From Halorubrum sp. BV1 (lineage in GTDB: Archaea > Halobacteriota > Halobacteria > Halobacteriales > Haloferacaceae): DNA of 64,000 nucleotides. Location of the stretch: NCBI RefSeq assembly GCF_000746205.1, contig NZ_JQKV01000002.1, positions 124,001 through 188,000 of the forward strand, read 5' to 3'. Positions 25,682-34,519 of this stretch are shown piece by piece. The notes beneath the pieces are model-generated. The model saw nothing but the letters and a program-made list of their open reading frames with translations, was not told the DNA's origin and did not search any database. Numbering within the stretch: position 1 is the stretch's first letter; each line of letters opens with the position of its first letter. The translations under genes and the position numbers were made by a program.

Positions 25682-26572
25682 TTACCAGAACTTCAGATTG
25701 TTCTTGACCGCTTCGCGTTTCAGCTCCTGAATGTGCTCGGTCAGCGGGATGTCCTTCGGACAGACCTCCGTACAGGAGAACTGCGTCTGACACCGCCACA
25801 CGCCGTGTTCCTGTTCGATTATCTCCAGGCGCTTCTGTTTGATCTCCTCGCCCTCGCGCTCGTCCATGGCGAATCGGTACGCCTTGTTGATCGCGGCGGG
25901 ACCGAGGTACTCGTTGTCGCCGGCGGCGATGTTACATGAGGACATACACGCGCTACACCAGATACAGCGCGTCGACATCTTCACCTTCTCGCGGTTCTCC
26001 CGCGTCTGTCGCTGTTCTTCGAGTTCGCCGTCGGGGTATTCGTTCGTCTGGAAGTACGGTTCGACCGCCTCCATCTGTTCGTAGAAGTGCTCCATGTCGA
26101 CGACCAGATCCTTGCGGACGTCCGCGTGCGGAAGCGGCTCGACCCGGACCGGCTGTTCGAGGTCGGATATCTGGGTCTTACACGCGAGTTTCTGTCCGCC
26201 GTTGACGAACATCGCGTCGGAGCCGCAGACGGCCTGCCGACAGGAGTGTCGGAAGGTGAGAGAGGAGTCGTACGTGTCACGCGAGTACATCAGCGCATCG
26301 AGGACGGTCATCCCCTTCGTGAACGGGACGTGGAAGGTGTCGAACCGCGGCTCCTGTTTCCCCTCGATCTCGGGATCGTACCGGAACACCTTCAACTCGA
26401 CCGTCTCTTCGTCTGCGGCGGCCTTCTCGGCCTCTTCGGCCTGTCTGCGCTCGCGCTCTTGGGCCGCCCGGCGGCGCTTTTCGGCTCGCCGCTCTTCGCC
26501 CTTGGAGGCGGCCTCCGGTTCGGTCTCCGTCTCGCCCGATTCGTCCGTCTGTTGTGGTATCTGCGTACTCAT
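25682..26572 (-). CDS. sdhB: Succinate dehydrogenase iron-sulfur subunit
   Basis: The 296-residue subunit passes electrons from SdhA to the membrane quinone. Cluster ligands are visible: HSCRQAVCGSDAMFVNGG ([2Fe-2S], with Asp in place of one Cys as in E. coli), RCIWCSACMSSCNIA and FSCTEVCPKDIPLTEHI for the 4Fe-4S and 3Fe-4S clusters. It carries a highly charged N-terminal extension of about 55 residues (SKGEERRAEKRRRAAQERER) ahead of the ferredoxin fold, which bacterial homologues lack. Confidence 0.97.
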   Translation of the reverse strand: MSTQIPQQTDESGETETEPEAASKGEERRAEKRRRAAQERERRQAEEAEKAAADEETVELKVFRYDPEIEGKQEPRFDTFHVPFTKGMTVLDALMYSRDTYDSSLTFRHSCRQAVCGSDAMFVNGGQKLACKTQISDLEQPVRVEPLPHADVRKDLVVDMEHFYEQMEAVEPYFQTNEYPDGELEEQRQTRENREKVKMSTRCIWCSACMSSCNIAAGDNEYLGPAAINKAYRFAMDEREGEEIKQKRLEIIEQEHGVWRCQTQFSCTEVCPKDIPLTEHIQELKREAVKNNLKFW

Positions 26573-26581
26573 TGTCTTACC

Positions 26582-26956
26582 TTACAAGAGCGGGAAGCCG
26601 CCCGCCCACGCGTTCGCGGTCCGAATCCCCTGGAACACCAACACGGCGCTCGCGGCCACGAGCGTCCACTTGATCACGGTCCGTTTGGTGCCGGTGAGTC
26701 CCTGGTTGACGAGCGCGTTGTAGACGCCGTTAACGCCGTGGAACGTCGCCGTCACGAGGAACAGGATCATAAGCGAGTAGTAGCTCAGCGTCTCCATCCG
26801 CGCCGAACTCGCGAGGAACGAAACCTCGTCAGCGTGGTGGACGAAGTGGAGCAAAAAGAAGTGGAACGCCAACACGACGAGCAGGAACGCCGCCGTGACG
26901 CGCTGCAGCAGCCACATCCGCCCGCCGGACTGGAACGAGGAGTAGCGCTCTGCCAT
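26582..26956 (-). CDS. sdhD: Succinate dehydrogenase membrane subunit D
   Basis: The 124-residue membrane anchor has three hydrophobic helices (LLQRVTAAFLLVVLAFHFFL, SYYSLMILFLVTATFHGVNG, IKWTLVAASAVLVFQGI). HGVNGVYNAL carries a histidine suited to haem or quinone binding. The ATG at 26956 lies one base after the sdhC stop; a four-codon longer form would overlap sdhC and is less likely. Confidence 0.9.
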   Translation of the reverse strand: MAERYSSFQSGGRMWLLQRVTAAFLLVVLAFHFFLLHFVHHADEVSFLASSARMETLSYYSLMILFLVTATFHGVNGVYNALVNQGLTGTKRTVIKWTLVAASAVLVFQGIRTANAWAGGFPLL

Positions 26957-26957
26957 C

Positions 26958-27383
26958 TCAGAACGCACCCCCGATGAACGTCGGCACCGACGCGACGGTG
27001 ATGGCTCCCGTCAAGATAAGCGAGGCGTAGAAGCTTTTGTCCTGTGCGTCGAGCCCGACGCCCAAGTCGACGAGGAGGAGTCTGGCTCCGTTGAGCATGT
27101 GGAAGACGGCGACCGCGAGGAGGCCGACTTCGAGGATCCGCACCAAGAGCAGCCCCTCCAGGCTGACGATCGTCTGCGTGTACACGTCTTCGCCCGCCAT
27201 TAGCACAGCCTCGCTCGCGCCTGCTGCCGGGATTCCGGTACTCAACACGGCGATGTGGGTGAACAGGTAGCCGATGAGCACCCACCCCGTGAACTTGTGA
27301 AAGATCCACGCCCACATTCCGGCCTCGAACTCCCGCCAACGGCTGAAGTCCTCGATGAGGCCTCGATTGTACGACTGACTCAT
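26958..27383 (-). CDS. sdhC: Succinate dehydrogenase cytochrome b subunit C
   Basis: The 141-residue protein is the first gene of sdhCDBA. Three helices are visible, with MWAWIFHKFTGWVLIGYLFTH and AVAVFHMLNGARLLLVDL, where His residues are candidate haem b ligands. Promoter: a TATA-like actatacc on the minus strand about 25-30 bases before the ATG at 27383. The complex couples succinate oxidation to menaquinone reduction in the membrane. Confidence 0.93.
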   Translation of the reverse strand: MSQSYNRGLIEDFSRWREFEAGMWAWIFHKFTGWVLIGYLFTHIAVLSTGIPAAGASEAVLMAGEDVYTQTIVSLEGLLLVRILEVGLLAVAVFHMLNGARLLLVDLGVGLDAQDKSFYASLILTGAITVASVPTFIGGAF

Positions 27384-27499
27384 ATCTAACGGTTCCGTAC
27401 TGGGGTGGTATAGTAGTTACTAACACGGCGGACTCCCGCGTTTTCGTGTGTGTCAGTACCGTGAGTACGCCCCCCACACTAGCAGTGCTCACGGAAGGC

Positions 27500-27506
27500 T
27501 TTTATG
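27500..27506 (+). promoter_or_regulatory. TATA box of the cold-shock gene
   Basis: TTTTATG is centred 29 bases before the ATG at 27532, giving a leaderless or very short leader transcript. Confidence 0.6.
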
Positions 27507-27531
27507 TGGTCCGCTCACCAGTACAGACGCA

Positions 27532-27726
27532 ATGGCGAAAGGCGAAGTTGATTTCTTCAACGACACTGGCGGCTACGGATTTATCGAGACTGACGACGCA
27601 GACGAGGACGTGTTCTTCCACATGGAGGACGTCGGCGGCCCGGACCTCGAAGAAGGTCAGGAAGTCGAGTTCGACATCGAGGAAGCGGACAAGGGTCCGC
27701 GCGCAACGAACGTCACTCGTCTGTAA
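27532..27726 (+). CDS. cspA: Cold-shock domain protein
   Basis: The 64-residue single CSD protein begins MAKGEVDFFNDTGGYGFIET. RNP1 is GYGFIET and RNP2 DVFFHMED, the aromatic surfaces that bind single-stranded RNA or DNA. It is strongly acidic (DADED, DLEEGQEVEFD), unlike bacterial homologues, as expected for high intracellular salt. The length matches the 65-70 residue family norm. After the stop a T-run (gctttttgac, around 27757) could serve as a terminator. Confidence 0.95.
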   Translation: MAKGEVDFFNDTGGYGFIETDDADEDVFFHMEDVGGPDLEEGQEVEFDIEEADKGPRATNVTRL

Positions 27727-27947
27727 CCGCTGACAGCGGCGTTCGATAAGGTGTATCGGCTTTTTGACTGTTCTATCCTCGCGAGCGACAGCTAGCGCCC
27801 TCCGCGCCAGCGATCAGATCCGCCGATCAGTACGAACGGGGAGAGTTCGCTGGCGGACGCCAGCGCGGCCGACGGGCGTGTGCGAACCGCTATCGCCCGC
27901 TGCCCGAAAGAACAACCGTTAAAAGTCGCCCCCGGGTTCATACGGAC

Positions 27948-28424
27948 ATGGCTGGAACTATCGAAGCGCTCGTCCCTGGCGGGCAGGCCAACCCCGGCCC
28001 GCCGCTCGGTCCCGAGCTCGGACCGACGCCGGTGGACGTACAGGACGTCGTGTCCCAGATCAACGACGAGACCGCCGCGTTCGACGGGATGGAAGTCCCC
28101 GTCACGATCGAGTACGACGACGACGGCTCGTTCACGATCGAGGTCGGCGTCCCGCCGACCGCGGAACTCGTCAAAGACGAAGCCGGCTTCGAGACCGGCT
28201 CCGGCGAGCCGCAGACGGACTTCGTCGCGGACATGTCGGTCGAACAGGTAAAGAAGGTCGCAGAGCAGAAGTCGAGCGACCTGCTCGCGTACGACACGAA
28301 AAACGCCGCCAAAGAGGTCGGGGGCACCTGCGCCTCCCTCGGCGTGACCATCGAGGGCGAGGACGCCCGGACGTTCGACGACCGCGTCGACGCCGGAGAC
28401 TACGACGACGTCCTCGACGCGTAG
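27948..28424 (+). CDS. rpl11: 50S ribosomal protein L11
   Basis: The 158-residue protein has the conserved N-terminal VPGGQANPGPPLGPELGPTP and C-terminal RNA-binding region (LAYDTKNAAKEVGGTCASLG). L11 binds the GTPase-associated centre of 23S rRNA. A TATA-like gttaaaag lies about 25 bases before the ATG. In this window it is not followed by L1, L10 and L12; the next gene is unrelated and on the other strand. Confidence 0.96.
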   Translation: MAGTIEALVPGGQANPGPPLGPELGPTPVDVQDVVSQINDETAAFDGMEVPVTIEYDDDGSFTIEVGVPPTAELVKDEAGFETGSGEPQTDFVADMSVEQVKKVAEQKSSDLLAYDTKNAAKEVGGTCASLGVTIEGEDARTFDDRVDAGDYDDVLDA

Positions 28425-28467
28425 CGCGGTTCCTTCTACCGTTCGTTCCGTTCGCTGTTTGAATCCG

Positions 28468-29190
28468 CTAGACTGCGGGCCGCTCTGCCGGCTCGGTGTC
28501 TGTTGAATCGGCCACGACGGGGCGCACGTCGGCCCACGTCCAGCCGATGACGGCGGCCGCGGCGATGAGCGCGTAGAACTGGACGAACAGCCCCGCGATC
28601 GTTCCGAGGACCGGCACCACGGAGAGCACGCCGACGGCCAGCACGCCACCGAGGACGACCGCGGCGGCGGTGAGCCAGCCGACCGCGTACGCTCGCTTCG
28701 TGACCACGGTCCAGAGCATTCCGACCGCGAACCCGTCGCCGACCCGTCCGGAGTCGGCGACGGTGGCCAGCGCCGCGGGCGTCACGTACAATCCGACGAG
28801 CGAGACGGCGAGCGCGGCGAGCGCGAGAAGCACCGCGATCGCCCCGCCGATCAGGCCGCCGAACAGGCTCCCGCTTCCGCCGCCCGATCCGACGACGGCC
28901 GCGCCCACCCCGAAGACGGTCGCGACCGCGAACACGGCGAGCGGTACCAACGAGTAGACGAGCGTGACGGCGAACCCTTTGGCTCCCTCGACGAGGAGGT
29001 CACCCCACGCGTCGAACACCGGGGGCGCGTCGTCGCCGCTGGCCGTCTGCCGCAGGACGCGGGAGACGTAGCCGAGCACGAGGATCGACGGAACGACGAG
29101 CGGGCTCGCGAGCAGGAGCGCCCCGCCGATCAGGACAGTTACGACGGCGTTGTCGCCGTCGCACAGGTAATCGAGTGATTCGGCTATCAT
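28468..29190 (-). CDS. DUF4013 family membrane protein
   Basis: The 240-residue protein contains repeated hydrophobic stretches and the DUF4013 pattern: a start with SLDYLCDGDNAVVTVLIGGA, then VPSILVLGYVSRVLRQTASG and PPVFDAWGDLLVEGAKGFAV. It is found widely in methanogens and haloarchaea without a known function. The downstream half is Ala/Gly-rich helices. The ATG at 29190 is well placed and no partner gene is adjacent. Confidence 0.85.
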   Translation of the reverse strand: MIAESLDYLCDGDNAVVTVLIGGALLLASPLVVPSILVLGYVSRVLRQTASGDDAPPVFDAWGDLLVEGAKGFAVTLVYSLVPLAVFAVATVFGVGAAVVGSGGGSGSLFGGLIGGAIAVLLALAALAVSLVGLYVTPAALATVADSGRVGDGFAVGMLWTVVTKRAYAVGWLTAAAVVLGGVLAVGVLSVVPVLGTIAGLFVQFYALIAAAAVIGWTWADVRPVVADSTDTEPAERPAV

Positions 29191-29354
29191 GTATGATCCA
29201 GTACACGGACGCGTCGAGAGGGCTTAAGCACGTACGGTGACACTTCGACGGTCGCGCTACCGAGGCTCAGACGACGGTATCCGTGGAGAGGACCGCCAGA
29301 CGGCGCGCCGCGCACGACCGCGGTTTTATTTCCGAACCGCGCCGATGCGTGACC

Positions 29355-29642
29355 ATGCCCGATCTCAATCCCGTCGCGAAGCGGATCCACAACGTCCAGC
29401 CGCGCCCGGTGCGACTGGAACTCGCCGACGGCGACGCCGGCGTCTTCGAGTTCACCTCGACGGAGTTCTTCCAGCGGGAGTTCCGCGGTGAGGGCGTGCG
29501 GACGGACGCGGACGTGGAGGCCGATTTTCGACTGGTCTCTTCGGAGGATTACGAGCGGATTCTGCTCGGCCGGTCCGGCCCCGACGACGACGGCTGGACG
29601 ATGGTCGGCGAGGTCGTCGCCGCCGAGCGATCCGACGACTAG
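29355..29642 (+). CDS. Conserved haloarchaeal small protein of unknown function
   Basis: The 95-residue protein begins MPDLNPVAKRIHNVQPRPVR and has a beta-rich centre (LELADGDAGVFEFTSTEFFQ) followed by FRLVSSEDYERILLGRSGPD. The pattern resembles a small ligand- or nucleic-acid-binding beta domain, but I cannot name the family. A TATA-like ttttatt lies about 28 bases before the ATG, which supports this start and expression. Composition matches the host. Confidence 0.7.
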   Translation: MPDLNPVAKRIHNVQPRPVRLELADGDAGVFEFTSTEFFQREFRGEGVRTDADVEADFRLVSSEDYERILLGRSGPDDDGWTMVGEVVAAERSDD

Positions 29643-29676
29643 GCGAGGTGTCGGCGATCGAAGACGCCGTCGCTAC

Positions 29677-30126
29677 TTATCGCACGACCGTAACCGGCAC
29701 CTCGGCGCGACGAACGACGCCCTCGGCGACGCTCCCGAGGAGCACCCGCGAGAGGCCGGTCCGTCCCTGACTCGCGAGCACGACGTGGTCGAACGGCTCC
29801 GGCTCCTCGTCGTCGCCGACCGACTGTTCGCCCTCGGCGACGGCGAGGATGGTGGCGGTCGGTCGACCGACTTCCAGTCTGGTGTCGACGGCGCGGTCGA
29901 CGGCGTCGGTCGCCTCCCGCAAGATCCGCTCGCCGCGCTGGGTGGCGCTGTCGTACCACTGGTCGACCGCGCCGGGGAACCCGCCCTCCGCCCCGGTCGT
30001 CGAGTCCGCGGGATTGATCACGTGGAGCGCCGTCAGGTCGGCGTCGGGCCACTCTGTCGCCGCGAACGACAGGGCCTCGACCGCCTCATCTGATCCGTCG
30101 ACCGCAACGAGGATTCGCTTGGTCAT
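29677..30126 (-). CDS. Universal stress protein (UspA family)
   Basis: The 149-residue protein has the Usp fold: KRILVAVDGSDEAVEALSFA at the start and the ATP-binding signature VLASQGRTGLSRVLLGSVAE, followed by VRRAEVPVTVVR. The GxxGxG...G(S/T) arrangement suggests nucleotide binding. A second family member lies at 33980. Confidence 0.93.
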   Translation of the reverse strand: MTKRILVAVDGSDEAVEALSFAATEWPDADLTALHVINPADSTTGAEGGFPGAVDQWYDSATQRGERILREATDAVDRAVDTRLEVGRPTATILAVAEGEQSVGDDEEPEPFDHVVLASQGRTGLSRVLLGSVAEGVVRRAEVPVTVVR

Positions 30127-30231
30127 GGGGAGCGATTCGTCCGGCCGCCTGAAAAAGGATGCCGCCGGCTCCGAACCGGTGGTAACGGTCGGCGTTCCGA
30201 GATCGCCGGGGAGACGGCGATTTCGGGCTTC

Positions 30232-32124
30232 TTAGCGTCCATGACGGGTCACGCACGTCGAGAGGCCGATTAGCTCGACCGGCTCGGAGTTGTCCGGGGA
30301 GTAGACGACCATCTGTCCCTTCTCCATGTACGGCACCTTTCCGGCGAGGTTCGATGGGATGTTGACGCTCTGTATGGCGTCCTCGTCGCCGAGGTTGAGG
30401 ACGATCTTCGTGTTCACCTGTTTGAACACGGACTCGGCGATGTCCTGCGGGTCTTGGGTGATCAAAAAGAGGCCGAGTCGCTCTTTGCGGCCCTGCTTTG
30501 CCGCTTCGGTGAACGTCTGGACGACCTTTCGCGCCTGCACGTTGTCGGCGTCGGAGAGGAAGTTGTGGGCCTCGTCCATCCCGATGAGGAGCGGCGTCTC
30601 CTCGATCCGATCGCTTTTCGGGTCGTTCGAGAGCTTGTCGTCGACGAGCAAGCCCGCGACCGCGAGAACGACGATCTCCTTCTGTCGCGAGGTCGGCAGG
30701 TGGTACGTCGGAATCACGGAGAGTCCGCCGGGGCGGACGAGCGTGTGGTCCAGCTCCGTGATCGGCTTCGCGTCCTGGTCGAACACGCCGCCGGGAATCC
30801 CGCGGACACGCCGTTTCACCGCGTCGAACGTCGCCTCGTGGACGCGGCCGCTCTCGTCGAGTTCCTCTTTGAGCGCCGGGTCGTCGAGGTACGAGAGGAA
30901 CTGGCGGTACGTGCCCGAGTCGCCGTAATCACGGAAGAATCGGTTGAGAAGCGTCAAAAGCGCCGGGTACTGGTTCTCGTTGAGGCCGGAGCCGGCGACG
31001 AGCCACGGCATGTCCTGCGCGAGCGAGAAGGGGATCGTGAACTCGACGCGCTCGGCGCGGTGACCCTCGCCGGGGTACGTCGCGTTCGCGACCCGGGGGA
31101 CGAGGGCGACGGTGTCGTCGTGACCGCCGTGGGCTATCCCCTCGCGCTCCAGCCGACGGGCGGTGTCGGCGTCGAGCGCGGGGTTGTCGTCGTGCATCTG
31201 CGCGTACTCGTCTTGGGGGTCGAACTGAACGACCGCCATCTGCGACTCCCGGCCGTCGCCGGTCGGGTAAGTGCGGTCCGAATCGAGGTACTGCCGGAGG
31301 ACGTTCTTCGACGCGTGGGTCTTCCCGGAGCCGGTGCCGCCGGCGACGAGCGTGTGCCGGAACGCGAGCGGGTCGCCGTCGGCGTAGTCGTCTTGCACTC
31401 GGTAGTCGACGGTGGGCGGTTCCGCCGCCGTCCGTACCTTCTCGCCGCCGACCGAGAGGTGTCCGAGAAAGATGCCGTCGTCGGGGATCTTGAGTCCGGT
31501 CTTGATCTCGGCGTCGTCGGCCGCCTCCTCAACTATCGCGCCGGGCTTCGGAACCCGGTCCGTCATCCGGCGTTTCATGTCGTCGCCGTCGCCGTAGATC
31601 ACGGACATCGGCTCCAGTTCGGCCATGAACTTGTAGTCGCGCTCGGCGAAGTCGTCGCGACGCATCTGTCGGCGCGCGTGGATCTCCGTCGCGTCGTCGG
31701 ACCGGAACTCCTGTGCGTATTCCAGTCCCGTGATCCGGCAGAACAGGCGCTCGCCGTCCGGATACGGGACCAGCAGGTACGTCCCGAGCCTGACCGCCTC
31801 GCGGTTGCCCGTCGTGACGAACGCCTTCAGCGTCGTCTCGTCGTCCTCTTCTGCGACCCGAAGTCCCTGAGAGACGGAGACGACGCCGAGCCCGCGGTCG
31901 TCGCCGGCCGGCTCGACGTCGTAGGCCGTGAACGACCCGCTGTCCGCGTCGGGAACCGGCTCGCCGGCGGGTCTGTCCGAGCCCGCGTTCGGAGCGGGTC
32001 TGTCCGAGTCCGCGTTCGGATCGACATCGCCGTCGCCGACGGCGGTCGACGACTCGTCGTCACGTCCCGAGGCTGCGGACTCGTCGGCCTCGTCGGCGAA
32101 CTCGGTGAAATCCTCCAGCGTCAT
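30232..32124 (-). CDS. HerA-like ATPase (DUF87)
   Basis: The 630-residue protein has a disordered acidic N-terminus (about 90 residues), a HAS-barrel-like region (LGVVSVSQGLRVAEEDDETT) and a P-loop core with Walker A VAGGTGSGKTHASKN and Walker B PLLIGMDEAHNFLSDA. It then has LGLFLITQDPQDIAESVF and an arginine-containing end. Related HerA hexamers translocate DNA and work with nuclease NurA in end resection. No NurA gene is adjacent here, so a different partner or a different role is possible. ATG 32124 was chosen. Confidence 0.9.
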   Translation of the reverse strand: MTLEDFTEFADEADESAASGRDDESSTAVGDGDVDPNADSDRPAPNAGSDRPAGEPVPDADSGSFTAYDVEPAGDDRGLGVVSVSQGLRVAEEDDETTLKAFVTTGNREAVRLGTYLLVPYPDGERLFCRITGLEYAQEFRSDDATEIHARRQMRRDDFAERDYKFMAELEPMSVIYGDGDDMKRRMTDRVPKPGAIVEEAADDAEIKTGLKIPDDGIFLGHLSVGGEKVRTAAEPPTVDYRVQDDYADGDPLAFRHTLVAGGTGSGKTHASKNVLRQYLDSDRTYPTGDGRESQMAVVQFDPQDEYAQMHDDNPALDADTARRLEREGIAHGGHDDTVALVPRVANATYPGEGHRAERVEFTIPFSLAQDMPWLVAGSGLNENQYPALLTLLNRFFRDYGDSGTYRQFLSYLDDPALKEELDESGRVHEATFDAVKRRVRGIPGGVFDQDAKPITELDHTLVRPGGLSVIPTYHLPTSRQKEIVVLAVAGLLVDDKLSNDPKSDRIEETPLLIGMDEAHNFLSDADNVQARKVVQTFTEAAKQGRKERLGLFLITQDPQDIAESVFKQVNTKIVLNLGDEDAIQSVNIPSNLAGKVPYMEKGQMVVYSPDNSEPVELIGLSTCVTRHGR

Positions 32125-32224
32125 GTGACACCCACCGCCGGCCACGCCGAAAGCGTTTCCGCTGCCACCGCCGGCCGCGCGGGAGAGCGCGGATCCTTTT
32201 CAGTGTCGGGACCCTACCGGTGAC

Positions 32225-32560
32225 ATGATACTCGTTCGCGGCAGCGGCGGCGGGACCGACCTCACCGGGACGGTGTTCGAGCGCGGCGAGGACCCGCCCA
32301 CGTACAAGGGCGCGCCCGACGAGGACGCGCCGTACGTCTGGGTGTGTGACTCCTTTTATCAGGTCGAAAGCGGCGGGTCCGCGCTACGCGTCGACGGCGA
32401 GGAGATCCGCGTCGCCTTCGAGGAACCGATGCCGCGCGGGTTCGACACCAAGTCCGCGGCGATCGACGCGGCGAAAGAACACGTCCGGACGCAGTTCGCG
32501 CGGATCGGCGTCGATCCGGACAGCGTCACGATCGAGGTCACGAAGGCGGACCCGGCGTGA
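32225..32560 (+). CDS. Conserved haloarchaeal protein (DUF7113-like)
   Basis: The 111-residue protein begins MILVRGSGGGTDLTGTVFER and continues DAPYVWVCDSFYQVESGG and FDTKSAAIDAAKEHVRTQF, with a final beta strand VTIEVTKADPA. Homologues, which I recall as DUF7113, are restricted to haloarchaea. It is divergent from the HerA-like gene, with about 100 bases between starts. No catalytic motif is visible. Confidence 0.7.
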   Translation: MILVRGSGGGTDLTGTVFERGEDPPTYKGAPDEDAPYVWVCDSFYQVESGGSALRVDGEEIRVAFEEPMPRGFDTKSAAIDAAKEHVRTQFARIGVDPDSVTIEVTKADPA

Positions 32561-32597
32561 GGCGATCGAGACAGCGACCACCGGTTTCGTCGGCCGC

Positions 32598-32831
32598 TCA
32601 GCGCCGTCTGCCCGCAGAGGCCGGGCATGTGTCGACGCCGAGAAGGGCGTAGAGCCCGCAGATACCGGTGGCGGCGGTGCCGAGCATCATGATCGCGGCG
32701 ACGCCGAAGACGAGCGCGGCGATATCGGGCAGCGGGACGACGTTGGCGAGGGTGGCCAGCGAGACCGTCCCGAGAACCGCACCGAGTGCTGTTCTGACGC
32801 GTTTGTCCGTGGATCCGACGTTCTGTTCCAT
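32598..32831 (-). CDS. DUF2892 (YgaP-like) membrane protein
   Basis: The 77-residue protein begins MEQNVGSTDKRVRTALGAVL and has two hydrophobic helices, the second AALVFGVAAIMMLGTAATG, ending ICGLYALLGVDTCPASAG. This matches the DUF2892 pattern, often a partner of rhodaneses; a rhodanese gene follows at 32967. Start ATG 32831 is supported by a TATA-like tatttact about 25 bases upstream on the minus strand. The longer frame to 32936 has no support. Confidence 0.82.
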   Translation of the reverse strand: MEQNVGSTDKRVRTALGAVLGTVSLATLANVVPLPDIAALVFGVAAIMMLGTAATGICGLYALLGVDTCPASAGRRR

Positions 32832-32966
32832 GCAGTACAATACAGCACACAACAGTAAATACGTTTGCACAGCGGGCTCACGCGGAGTCGCGAATCGCTG
32901 GCGATGGCGAGCGGCGTCACAAAAAACAGTCGTCAACGAAGCGAGTCTCGCGTCGCGCAGGTGTCG

Positions 32967-33839
32967 TTACTCGCCCGTCTCGATCGGCGCGCCGACGAGG
33001 TTGCCCCACTCGGTCCACGAGCCGTCGTAGTTGCGAACGTCGTCGTAATCGAGCAGCTCGTGGAGGAGGAACCACTCGATCGACGAGCGCTCGCCGACGC
33101 GGCAGTAGGTGATCGTCGACTCGTCGCCGTCGACGCCGGCGTCGGCGTACAGCTCGCGCAGTTCCTCGGCGCTCTTGAACGTTCCGTCCTCGTTCAGGGT
33201 GGTGCCGATCGGGACGCTGCTCGCACCGGGGATGTGGCCGCCGCGCTGGGCGGTCTCGTTGAGCCCCTCGGGCGCGATGACCTCGCCGGAGAACTCCTCG
33301 GGCGAGCGGACGTCGACCATCGGAAGGCCCTCCTCGATCGCGGTGTCGATGTCGTCTTTGTACGCGCGAACGCTCTCGAAGGGACCGCGGGCCTCATACT
33401 CGCGCGGCGTGAACTCGGGTTCATCGGTCGAGAGCGGGTAGTCGTTTGCGACCCAGTAGCCCTTCCCGCCGTCGATCACGCGCACGTCCTCGTGGCCGTA
33501 GTACGTGTAGATCCAATAGCCGAACAGCGCGAACCAGTTGGGGACGCGGCCGCCGCCGTACACCACGACGGTCGTGTCGGCGTCGATGCCGGCCTCGCCG
33601 TTTCGCTCCGCGAACGTCTCTTTCGAGACGATGTCGCGCTCGGTCGGGTCGGTGAACACCTCGTCCCACGGGAAGTTCAGCGCGCCGGGGATGTGCCCCT
33701 CCTCGTAGGGCGTGTAGTCCGAGTCGTCGGTGACGGTCGGATTGTTGATCTCGACCAGTCGGAAGTCCGCGTCGTCGTCCTGGAACGCGTCGAGGTTGTC
33801 TTCGACCCAGTCCGCCGTAACGAGTACGTCGTCTGTCAT
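32967..33839 (-). CDS. Thiosulfate sulfurtransferase (two-domain rhodanese)
   Basis: The 290-residue protein has two rhodanese domains. The N-terminal one lacks the active cysteine (TTVVVYGGGRVPNWFALFGY), while the C-terminal one has TITYCRVGERSSIEWFLLHEL with the catalytic Cys in CRVGERS. It would transfer sulfane sulfur from thiosulfate or mercaptopyruvate. It is adjacent to the DUF2892 membrane gene. The ATG at 33839 follows a longer frame start at 33854 that adds only five residues. Confidence 0.93.
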   Translation of the reverse strand: MTDDVLVTADWVEDNLDAFQDDDADFRLVEINNPTVTDDSDYTPYEEGHIPGALNFPWDEVFTDPTERDIVSKETFAERNGEAGIDADTTVVVYGGGRVPNWFALFGYWIYTYYGHEDVRVIDGGKGYWVANDYPLSTDEPEFTPREYEARGPFESVRAYKDDIDTAIEEGLPMVDVRSPEEFSGEVIAPEGLNETAQRGGHIPGASSVPIGTTLNEDGTFKSAEELRELYADAGVDGDESTITYCRVGERSSIEWFLLHELLDYDDVRNYDGSWTEWGNLVGAPIETGE

Positions 33840-33979
33840 CGAAAGTCCGTACACGCCCCACTGCCTTTGAACGGACGGTACTGGTGGTCGTTGCCGCCGG
33901 CTGTGACACGCCGCGTCGACATCGGATTAGCGAAATACGGACGTTTTGAGGCGTCTCCAGTTGATTTCTCCGACCTCGG

Positions 33980-34405
33980 CTATCGAATCACCGTCACGGG
34001 AACGTCAGCTTTGTCGACGACGCTTTTCGCGACGCTGCCGACGACCTGCTCGCGCTCCTCGGTGAGCCCCCGGTGACCGACGTAGATGGCGTCTATCGGG
34101 TTTTCGTCGGCGTACTCGGTGAGGGCCGTGGCCGGGCGACCGGTGAGCAGTTGCGTCTCGATGTCGATCGGCTCGTCGCCGACGGCCGCCTCCGCGACCG
34201 CGCGAGCGTTGTCGAGGACGTCCTCGCCGGACGCGACGGCCGCCTCCTCGCCGGGGAGGACGATCGTCCCGTCGACGAGCTCCGACTCCGGCGTCAGCAC
34301 GTGGACGATCTCCAGCGTCTCGTAGAACGCCACCGCCTGTCGGGCGGCGTATCTGACCGCCTCGTCGCTCTCCGTCGATCCGTCGGTCGCAACCAAGTAG
34401 CTCAT
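33980..34405 (-). CDS. Universal stress protein (UspA family), second copy
   Basis: The 141-residue protein begins MSYLVATDGSTESDEAVRYA and ends with the nucleotide-binding signature YVGHRGLTEEREQVVGSVAK and VVDKADVPVTVIR. It is shorter than the copy at 29677 and diverges in the binding loop (GHRGLTEEREQ rather than GRTGLSRVLLG), so ATP binding is less certain. Confidence 0.9.
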   Translation of the reverse strand: MSYLVATDGSTESDEAVRYAARQAVAFYETLEIVHVLTPESELVDGTIVLPGEEAAVASGEDVLDNARAVAEAAVGDEPIDIETQLLTGRPATALTEYADENPIDAIYVGHRGLTEEREQVVGSVAKSVVDKADVPVTVIR

Positions 34406-34519
34406 GCCTGAAGGTGGTCCCGGGAGACACAAAACTCCTGTCGGGCGTTCTCGCGCCACGGGGACTCGACGCGGGGGTCCACAGAGTGCGCTCCGGTCCG
34501 GGCGGGCGACGGACTGCGC